From Lineus longissimus (Eukaryota; Nemertea; Pilidiophora; Heteronemertea; Lineidae), in the NCBI RefSeq assembly GCF_910592395.1, contig NC_088310.1, positions 5,525,501-5,589,500 on the forward strand: 64,000 bases of DNA, in the 5' to 3' direction. Shown here in pieces: positions 47,301 to 57,200 of this stretch (within the stretch, counting starts at the first letter, position 1; each line of letters starts with the position of its first letter). Below the pieces are notes generated by a model. That model saw nothing but the letters and a program-made list of their open reading frames with translations, made no database searches and had not been told where the DNA came from. The translations under genes and the position numbers were made by a program.

Positions 47301-50300
47301 AATGTGTGAACTTCTGGCGATATTCTCCTGTGTTTGCGTTAAACCAGTAGGCAATGGCACAGGCTTGTACATGAGATGCGTAAAATATGATTTGGACAGA
47401 CGTGATATATGAAGGAAGCTATTGAATTCAACTGATGTGGTTTCTGTTCGAAGTCGCCAGAAATTCAAATGGTGTTTTTTAATGAAATATATATTAATTA
47501 CAATGGTACATGACGACGAGACAGATCACTTTTGAATGTTTGTAGCTTACTCTTCTTGTGTGCTCTCCTAGTTTGCTATTTTAGTAGTTTACTTTTCTTG
47601 TACGCGCTCGCAGTTTTCTTTTTTAGTTTACGTTTCTTGTACGCTCTTGCAGTTTAATTTTTTTGTATGGTCCCCAATTGTACTTTTTTAGGTTATGTAT
47701 TTCACTGCAACATCCCCGTACGTTCTAATGTTCATTCTACTCGTCCGTGGGGCTCTTCTTGATGGGGCTGGACTTGGCATCGCCTACTACCTGAAACCAG
47801 AATGGAGCAGACTGTTAGATGTACAGGTTCGTATAAACTTACTTAATACTTACTTCTGACTCTTCATCCCAAGTTGGACATAAGGCCACAACGCGATTCC
47901 TCCAGCCTTTACGGTCTCTTGCAGCCCGTTGTGCCGCGTCCCATGTCAGCCCCATGAGTTTCAACTCCTTTGACATAGTCCTTCTCCAGGTGGCTTTGGG
48001 TGGGCCTTGTTTTCCTGTCCCGAGGTCAATGATTAGGCATGACGTTCATTCACATCATGTCCCCATCTACTCTAGCCTCTGACATTTCTGATAAAGAAGG
48101 TGCTCCTGGTGTGACATGATTTATGGCGACCATACTTGTTACACCAGAAGCATCCTCTGAAAGGGGTGCCATAGAAAATTCACATGGAGAATAAATTTTT
48201 CTGTCCGATACCCAGTCTTTTTTCCCGTACGAAGTCGAAGAATTGGTCGAACGACACCCTTATTTTGAAACGTCTTTGTATCCATGGCATCTCGATTTTA
48301 TGTTATGGCACCCCAAGCCCAACACCCCAATTTTATAGCAACCCAGCTGCACCCTGGGGTGCAGCTTTGTCATACGCACCCTTCCTGGCCCCCTGTTTTG
48401 CAGTGTATGCTGCACTTGCAAAATCATCATTAAGTTTGCTGTTTGCCAGATTTGGGTGATGATGACATCTAAAAAATGCCCAGGCGTAATTGATCAAATT
48501 TTTGATCAAATCTATTGTAGTGTGTATACTGTTGTGGCTGGCCAATTCATTCACATCTAACTGCATAGCCGCAGAATGTGATGTCCCCTTCCTAACTGTT
48601 GACTCTTTTGCAGGTTTGGTCTGATGCTGGGACTCAAATATTCTTTTCTTATGCAATATCAGTGTCACAGCACAACGCTATGGGGAGTTACAATGACTTC
48701 CATCACAACTCTTATAGGTACAATCTTATCTTATAGGGGGACTATAGGCAGGATTAGGGGGGTTGAATTGCGTGTCTAATGTGCAAAGTAGGGCAATGGA
48801 ACGTGTTTGATTCATCATTAAATACAAACCTCGTACAAGCGTAAATATTTTGACGTACCGTGAGATACCTCTATTCGCGACTTCGTGTAACTTTATCTTG
48901 CTTAATTAGCTGCTGCCTATAGAGTCCCTTTCAGCAATGTAACTCATTTTATAAACTCATCGCGGGAATTTTTTTTTGTCAGATCTTGTAAGATAATCGT
49001 GAAATTGTGTCCGAAAAATGTCAAGTCCTCGGGTTGAAGATGTGATCAGCTCAAATATTCGTACAGTGATGAAAAGAAATCGCACTGAGCAGCGCTGCTT
49101 TGCTGGGTGAAGAAGAGTGAAACAGTTTATTATAAAACCTAAGCGCATGCAGAATAATGTGCAGTATCCCTTTCCAAATTCCATGCCCTTGTGTACACTA
49201 CCTAATTTCCTTGGCAAAGAAGGCCGTTATATCTCTCTTAGTTTTTTTTCTTCATATTTCAGGGATGCCGTTATCTTTTCATTCATCAACAGTGGTACTA
49301 GTCTTTTCGCAGGGTTTGTCATCTTTTCCATACTTGGATTCATGGCGCACACACAGAACGTTTCTGTCGCTCAGGTAGCAGCCTCTGGTAAGCCGGCTTC
49401 TACTATGTTTCAACGGGGAGACCTGTTATGTGCGCATGTGATACATGACAGTCATGTAATACAGTGACGCTTATGAATTTTCTATTTTCAAAGTTAAAAA
49501 TCGTGACACACTTTCTCTCATGCTGGCATGCATAACTAATCACGTCGATATTACTTTTACATTTGTTCAGGGAAATACTAGTAGACGGAGTGATAGCCTA
49601 TTAATCACGTACCCGTCATTGTTATTCCAGGTCCTGGCCTTGCCTTCATCGCTTACCCCAAGGCGGTGTCCCAGATGCCTGCAGCCCCCGTTTGGAGTGT
49701 TATATTCTTTTTCATGATCATTTTACTCGGACTGGACAGCATGGTGAGAAATTATTTCAAAATCCAAATCACCTTTGTCCTGAAGAGTGAGCAATTCCCG
49801 GTGAAGCAGTTTTGAATAGTACCCGGAAAAGAGTGTCCTACAGTCTATTGTATTAACGAATTAAGGTATACATGTAGTTTTAAAGCGATCGAATACCTTC
49901 AATACTTAAGAGAAAAATCGTCTCCCCCAAGACATTTTTCCTACAGATATGCATTTTCTTACCCAAACTGATGACATTTTTTGAAACGAAATATTCTCTC
50001 CAAATGATAAGCATCTGAGGAAATTCTCACTGATCATGTAAAACACTACTATTGTGCAGGTGGCCTTGCAATTAATGCTACCACTATGGGTGTGCGGGTG
50101 TGTGTGCGGGGGGGGGGGACTTATGCGTTTATGGGACCTTCCTTTATTTGCATTATCGTCAACTCTCTCGCCTTACAGTTCGTGCAAGTGGAAGGCTTCA
50201 TCACAGCCTGCGTGGACGCCTGGCCAAACCATCTACGGAAAGGATACAGAAAGGAATTCTTCGTAGCCGTTCTCTGTGTTGTTTGGTGTCTTCTTGGCTT

Positions 50301-53266
50301 TACCATGATTACAGAGGTAAGATCTGGCAGAGAAATGGAATCCCCGACTCCCATAAATTTTGCATGGGGTTTCACCGTCATTTTGCGTGCGAGTTGGGTA
50401 GCCACTTTATACGAGAAGAAGCAGTCTCTGCGAGTCTCTCGTACATTAAGTTTTAACAGTTTGGCGAACTATTTCAGGGCGGGATGTACATCTTTCAACT
50501 GTTTGACTATTATCCCTACAGCAGAATAGTCCTCCTGGTGGCATTCTGTGAAGTTATTTCAGTTGGATGGATATATGGTAAGTATGAGGACTGCATTGTA
50601 CGTGTGAGTATATAAGGACACAACCAAGGGATGATTCACCTGTCGTCCTTTCTAATACGTGAGTGAGGAGAAATATCTTGCCCGTCGAAAGGAGAATTAG
50701 AGTTACCCATTTATGTAATTGTGCATTTATGGTATAAGAACTATGTCACATACGAATAAGAAAAGGGTAACTTGTAAAGAAGAGAAGACTTTCAGAACAG
50801 CGTATGTTTGGTGTTATATCTTCCCTCAAGTTCCCCCCACCCTTTGACACCATATTTTTCCCAGATGATACTCTTTGCCTATATTCTACTTAATGATTTG
50901 TGAAAAAAATAAAAGCAACGAAATCATTGCTATTGCTAATGCTGTACGCATCTCTAACCTGTGAGCAAAATTTTCAATTCATCACCGTTTCTGTTTTTAC
51001 AGGTGTCCGCCGATTTTATGACAATTTGGAAATGATGTACGGATTCCGTATAAACTACTACATGTGGGCAATGTGGCTGGTGGGATCACCCTGTTTCTGT
51101 ATAGTGAGTGTCTCCATAAAATCTCTCGTAACATCGCACAACTTCGTGAGATGTTTGATTCCATCAGCTTTGCGCATACATGCATTGTTCATGATGCCAT
51201 GATTAAGGTTATCCACTTAAAGGGGTTACGTCGATCGGTATTCTACTGGTGGCCCAGGAAAATTGGAATGCTGATATGCACAATGCTTCAATGCAGTTTT
51301 TAGGAGCATGCATACGATTGCTGTAACTCGGTATTCATAGTATTTGTATATCTGCAGCTGTCAACACAACGGCAATGCTTGCAACTGGAAATTTTTAAAG
51401 GAAGTGACTACTTGGCAAGCCCGGCTTACCAAACAGCGACTTTTTCTTGTCCTGAATGGAGAGCCGAACTCATTAATATTAAAGTAAAGTCTCCAGCTCG
51501 CCAAACAGGGTAGATTTTTTACTCGTTTGGCAAGCCCGGCTGGCCGAACAGGGTGACCTTTTAGTGCTGTTTGGCAAGCGGCTCTCCAAACAGGACAAAA
51601 AAAGATGCCTGTTCGGCGAGCGGCTTGCCAAACAGACCCGGCCCTTTTTTGAATTCAGTCAGAAATCGTGCCCTTTGGCACTTATTAGACCTTACACATT
51701 GCTATAACAGCCACACTGCTGCTGTGAGATATGGACATTACGGAAGGAAATCTAGTATTATGAATGTCTCCTCAAGTCAAGGGGAATAGGTGAATGTCAT
51801 GATGTTCTTTTCATACCCCGGTTTTTAGTCTAAATTGTCAATTTGTTCTTCCTTTCATTAGATACTGTTCATCATGAACACCATTACCTACAGCACGCTG
51901 ACCTATGATCGGAAGCTAGAGGGTTTGTATGTCTTCCCCAATGCTGCAGTTGCCTTAGGGTGGGTCATGTCATTTTCATCAGCAATTTGCATCCCTATAG
52001 TGATGGTTTACAAAGTTGTTAAGACTCACCGAGCTGGAAAGGTAGGAAACTCAAAATACTCTATCCGCGGACTTAAGAGGACTTTGTCTTATTCATAAAG
52101 TCTGACCTTTTTCTACAATCTCATCACAAATCTGAATCCATTCTTAAGTCGTCTATTTTTCAATAGCCATAGTTGGAAATCTTCCAATATTGAAATCAAA
52201 TTATGACGCCTAACACGGTAGAAAAAGGGCGCGATTTAAAACTGTGAGACCTCTTAAGCCCATGGGTATACCCCTTTAAGTCTTTCTCCATTATTAGGTT
52301 TTAAAGCTGCCGTCTACGCTTTGTCCACGGGCATTGTATTAAGTATATATGTACCAACCATGATTCAGTTGGACTATTGGCTTAATTCCAACGCCTATCG
52401 AAATCAAATCTCAAAATCCTTCGGATGCCATTTATGTGCAGATAAATCCGAATTATTTTTGTTTTGAATTATGGACTACGCGTATGTAGATTGGTTGGCG
52501 AGTTCGACAGGAAGTGTTACATGTAACTCGCTGGTCAGTCCAGGTTACCTCGACCCTATCTGCCGCGCAGCGGAGGGTCGAGGAAGCCTCGTTGATTTAC
52601 CCGAGGCGGGCCATACATTTTCAGTGCATACAATGGATGCACTGTCATACCGAGCGCTCTGGTATTGCAGATTATTCACTTGGATCGAGGTTATACTCAT
52701 CCTACGGAAAAACGCGTGACCGGTCACCGGAAGCTTACGCCCCCAAATCGAGTTCATGACGAGTGAACTCCCGTCAAGTACCAGTCTTTGTAATGAGTGA
52801 ATGGAGGAGACTGGTGAAAGAGTCTCGTAACTCAAATTATTGGTGACTGTTAGTGCCAAGTGATTGATTAGCCAAGTTTCCTTTTTTGGTATGGCGTGAA
52901 TATAGCTTCACCTCTTATTTGAGATAATGATTGCCAAGTTAGGCCAATCTTTGGGCGGTTAGGATCCCAATCTAACATTGCATTTGACTCTTGTACAAGC
53001 AAAGATGATCAAATACAAAATTCTATATTAAGTAAGTGAATATTGGCTTGCTGCTCCCGACATGTAATCAGACATGCTGCATTTTTGTTACTGTCCTTAT
53101 CAGTTTGAATCAGTTTTCGACTAGGTTTCTTTTCTCTTTATTTTAGCCTCTGCGAACACTGATAGAACCAGAAGGTTTAAAGCCTCACCAGCTGCGCCCA
53201 CAAGATACGAAATGTGCAAACGGAGTAAATGGTTTTCACCTGGAGGAGAAGAAACCCATGTGTTAA
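44378..53266 (+). CDS. SLC6 Na+/Cl- dependent transporter, creatine/GABA/taurine subfamily (paralogue B)
   Basis: Thirteen coding exons: 44378-44558, 45609-45740, 46150-46480, 47130-47262, 47692-47826, 48614-48717, 49263-49387, 49631-49743, 50179-50316, 50478-50577, 51003-51103, 51862-52041 and 53147-53266. All phases agree, giving 630 residues. The start at MDGEEEPAA was chosen by alignment with the upstream paralogue; an in-frame ATG at 44330 would add 16 residues. Every exon matches paralogue A in length except exons 1 and 3 and the TM8 exon, which here is split in two (113 + 138 = 251 nt). Signatures include [20 protein letters not shown]6 [15 protein letters not shown] and DSMFVQVEGF in TM8. 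TM3 has Cys117 at the SLC6A8 Cys144 position; TM6 reads [11 protein letters not shown], with Ser in place of the usual Gly. It is a complete and apparently functional membrane symporter of unknown substrate. Confidence 0.94.
44612..45308. mobile_element. foldback element in intron 1 of paralogue B
   Basis: The left arm near 44617-44698 (CTTTCAAACTATGTTGAGTC GCATCGCAATC ... ATGGTTTGCAACCC) recurs in reverse complement at about 45227-45302 (GGGTTGCAAAACGATTGATT ... GATGCGACTCAACATGGTTC). Mismatches are moderate. The interval encloses a separate short MITE at 44862-44975, so one element appears nested in another. Confidence 0.7.
44862..44975. mobile_element. short palindromic MITE in paralogue B intron 1
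   Basis: TAAGGTAGAATGGGGTAATT then GTAGCCCC pairs with GGGGCTACAATTACCCCATC CTACC. It is the same family as the element at 30853-30985, including the shared middle CATCAAACAATGCAGGGGCT. The flanking bases of the two copies do not match. Confidence 0.8.
47856..48025 (-). mobile_element. non-LTR retrotransposon C-terminal fragment
   Basis: The minus strand reads, without a stop, [20 protein letters not shown] followed by [20 protein letters not shown] and [11 protein letters not shown]. The TWRRT...ELK..GLTW..A...A.DR..WR..V.ALCPT pattern is the familiar extreme C-terminus of many animal jockey/RTE-like reverse transcriptase proteins. Only the tail is present, inside intron 5 of the second SLC6 gene in antisense orientation. 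Confidence 0.75.
51405..51650. repeat. CGGCAAGCC palindrome cluster, copy 2
   Basis: Multiple short palindromic modules (TTGGCAAGCCCGGCTTACCA, TTTGGCAAGCCCGGCTGGCC, TTTGGCAAGCGGCTCTCCAA, TTCGGCGAGCGGCTTGCCAA) lie in the intron before the TM11-12 exon of the second SLC6 gene. The right half is the reverse complement of the cluster at 42.84-42.96 kb. Confidence 0.85.
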
Positions 53267-53311
53267 AGGGACTATGCATGTATAATGCTCATCTTTTATT
53301 ACATATTGTGC

Positions 53312-53317
53312 AATAAA
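53312..53317 (+). terminator. candidate polyadenylation signal, paralogue B
   Basis: AATAAA 46 bp after the stop of the second SLC6 gene, equivalent in position to that of the first. Confidence 0.6.
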
Positions 53318-53429
53318 ATACTATTGTAGAAGCGGTTTTGCAAGGAGAGTGCACACTCCCACAGCACATCCCCACCTGAGAAACGATATAGTACATTCAG
53401 TTAAGTTTATTGATAGTTAGCTTACTTCG

Positions 53430-53686
53430 TACAGGTGGTCAAGAAAAAACGCAAACGGATACTGCCACTACCAGGGGGTGAAAACCATTGATATCAGTGG
53501 ATGGGGAATCTTTCTTGGAGAGGAATGATACCAAGATCGCCCGAAAACGTCTCTACAACAAAAACTGCTGAACGGAATCGGTCGAATTTGGTATCAATCT
53601 TCTACTAGAAAGATTCCCCATCCACTGGTATCAATGGTTTTAACTCCCTGATAGCGGAAGTATCGTTTTTTCTGGACCACCCTGTA
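53430..53686. mobile_element. 257-bp MITE between SLC6 and XDH-like genes
   Basis: Terminal inverted repeats TACAGGTGGTCAAGAAAAAA and TTTTTTCTGGACCACCCTGT A match with one gap and one mismatch. An inner pair, ATATCAGTGGATGGGGAATC with GATTCCCCATCCACTGGTAT, extends the hairpin. TA at both ends fits a TA target-site duplication. The terminal TACAGGG resembles the MITE at 5646-6139. Confidence 0.85.
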
Positions 53687-54250
53687 TAGTCGAGGAATAT
53701 AGTACTCTAGATATACATGTACATGTACAGCAGAAATTGTTCATAAATATTTAGTATAATTTTCAATGTACTTTTTCTGGTGCTCACATTCTCATATTCA
53801 ATGTAAATTTAGCTTTACTACGCAGAACGCGTTCTTTTAGATGATCTAATATTCAAATCAATTTTCGATAGGGTAATTATTTGCATTTTGTGCTGATATC
53901 TATTTTGAATAAAGTTTTGGCGGATGCAAAAATAGCTAGATGCAAAAATTTGGTGGTTTACAGTGGTGCTATCCCTATGATCAAGCTCCATCCGCCAAAA
54001 AGGTGACCAAAATCCAAGGAGACTGACAATCTTATTGCTGACCCTGACCAAAAGGTGTACTACAACTTGGACTTCTTTTCCTTGGACGTTTTTCTTTCTT
54101 TTACACCATCTTTTCCCCACGTCGTCATTCATCAAATTTGGTAGCCAACAATATACATGTATATCAAGGCAATTAAAAAAGATATTCGATTACGTGTATC
54201 TGCGATTTTTGATGAATCAAGCTACATCGATCTCGTGAATTTACCATGAC

Positions 54251-57200
54251 TCACTCCTGGAACAAATTCCCGCAGTTGATGCGGATGCTTTCAGCAGAAG
54301 CGGGACCATCCAACCTGAACTCCCTGGACAATCCGTTCTGGACTCTGGCGGCAGAGATGGCCTCCTTTGCGGCGCAGAATACTGACGACGCCAACAAAAG
54401 CGGAGGTTCCCCAATAGCCTGAAAAAAAACCCAGGAACGAAGACTCTTAAAGTTAACTCGTTTTTGTTTGCAACCTGGCTCCTTTTCCAGATATGTCTTT
54501 TTCTCCTACTCACTCGTTTAGCATAAAACATGACAAATTATTTTTGATGAGCAAACGATCTTAATGCTTGGCGCATTCTTGATTCGACGGCTTCACTTTT
54601 TTCAGTGGAATGAATCCAATACGCATTATTTAGACAGCCCTCTTACCTTCGAGGAGTAAACCGCATGTTTGGATTGGTTACCAGCTTCCTTTAGGAGGGC
54701 GACGTTGAATTTCATTGGGATGGTGTTGAGGGTTGGGATCTTGTAGGAGCCTACATCTCGGGACTTCAATGTTCCGTCAGCGTTATGAAGGTTCTCCTCG
54801 AGCATAGCGTAGCCCAGACCCTATCGAGGATAACAGGCGGCTGTTTAGTGGTTCATGTAAACGCAAATGACACGCCTTAACTTATCGCCTACGCCAGTAG
54901 CTTGTTTGGTGTCAAGATTCAAAACCACACTTGGCCTCAGTCCGGTCATGATCATTTTCGGCCACCAGTGCGCAATACTTCGCGATATGGTTACAGGGAA
55001 GACACCCCCTGTCGGGGCGTGTAATTTTCCTCAAATAAAAATGCGACAGTATGACCATATAACAAAATACTACTTCAGTCACAACTTTCCGGGCCGGATG
55101 TCATTCTGTTATTCTGTCTTCCCATTGGCACAACACTTAAGACTGCTCTAGCTGAGCAGGATTATGGGCTTGTGATTTGCCAATACAACCAGATATCATT
55201 AACACTCACCATGATGAATCCTCCCTCTGCTTGGCCAATATCAATAGCAGGATTAATACTCTTACCAACATCCATCACGATGTCGGTCTCAATTACCTGA
55301 AAGATACAACAGTTCCATTACATTTTTTGTCGGGTATATTCTGTCAGAAAGTGTTTTTTTAGACAAATCCTTGTTGTCTTGGTTTAATCTTTGATTTGTT
55401 GATAGCTCCAACTCACCTTATGTGTGCCAGTCAAGCAGTCGATCTCAACCTCAGAGCTCGCTGCTCCAAAACACCAATAGTCACATATCTTGCCTTTATT
55501 TGTCTTCCAATCGTAGCATTCGACTCCCGCTGCGCCTCTGAAATATAAGTAGGGGAGTAAGAAGTAAATCATAAAAATGAGAGGTTGACTATTTTCGAAT
55601 TTTCTCCTAATGAAACGATATCTGGCCATGGTAAGATGCAAATTCCTGTTTAAATTTGGTGATTCGAATGTAGTGTTCAATGATGTTTTCAATAGAGAAT
55701 AATCACAAGAAAGGGAGCATGTTTGGAAAAGGAGGTGGCTTGAAATTGAAGCATATTCGACTCCTGATGGAAAAGATTCATCATGTTATGATGGTTCCCA
55801 ACTAACTTGTGGAAGCCAACAGCAGACAAGTGTACAGAGCTGAAGAACGCTGCTTTGACCCAATCCTCCCATCCCTTGTCAGGCATAGCATCCTTGAATG
55901 GCTTCAATCGGGACTTCAGTTCTAGGCAGGCATCCTGGAGTTCATCAAAATGAAAAAAAAACAAGTGACAAAGAATGAATTTACAATAAATGATTGGAGG
56001 TCAGCTGTCCACTTAAAAATACCCTTTCTTGTACTCAAAGCCCAAGACAATTTATGATATAACGTTATCGCTCTTAAAGAATTGCTCAGCCTCCTTTTCA
56101 CCCAAATTCAGCAAGGTCGTGTATTACACGCACGAATAAGGCAGTTCGAAGCGATACATGTGCGCCATGTAGCTTGCACATTGAAAATGACTTTTTATTC
56201 TTCCGTTCACACGTGACTGGTGAGATGTGACTTGTAACACGTGACTTGTACATGTATGTACATGTAAACTGGGCCTCTCACATCACCTGGCAGGCAAGGG
56301 TCCATAACATACCATGACCGCTGCGCCCCACATGTCTGTTCCCTGACTCCCACCAGTCGGTTGAGCGTTCGGAGATTTGTCGGTGCTCGTTTCGACCACA
56401 TGCATTCGTGATATGGGTGCCTCCAGGGCTCTACTTGCAACCTAGTGAATACAAAAGTTGGACATTATGGTATATTAGGAACTCCTCTTTCTTCTTAGAA
56501 TTCATTGCTTAGACGGTCAGTCATGTTCGTCAGTTGTCCTCCGAACTTCCGCCCTGTCTCCTTACATACAGTTGGTTCTTGAGTCAAGCTGAATTCCCGC
56601 ACGGGTGGAGACCTACTCAAATCATTGGACCGAATGTAGCGCAGAGCATGCTTCACGATGCAAGAGATTTCATTTGGAAAGTCGCGGTTTTTCACAGAGA
56701 AACCCTCCCCCCGATCCTGTTTCACCGGCGTTCGAATAAAGAGATATCATACAACTTGAATGTATTACCGCGTACTTCGATTTTATTACAAAGAACATGT
56801 CAAACAGGATCTGTTTAATCTAATCATCAGTTGTCCTTTCAAAAAGTTACCTGAATGAGTTTGGTATGCAAGCCTTGCCCCATCTCACATCCTCCGTGTG
56901 TGATCAACACAGATCCATCAACGTAGATATGAACCAAAGCTCCAGACTAGAATATAAACAAAATGTTATTCAAAAATATCTAAGATGTAGAAGACTGCAT
57001 GAAACTGCTGTCGGGTCAAAGATAACATTTGGTAGAGTACAGGACGGATAAAAGAAGGTATGCATGAGGCAGGATTGTTTATACCAAGTGCAAAACAGGC
57101 TTGTTTGCACGGCAGACGAGTAAGAAGAAGGGGCCATGTATGGAAAAGGACGATTTTGGACGACGACGACTTCAGAGATAAGAGTTTGATTGACATTACA

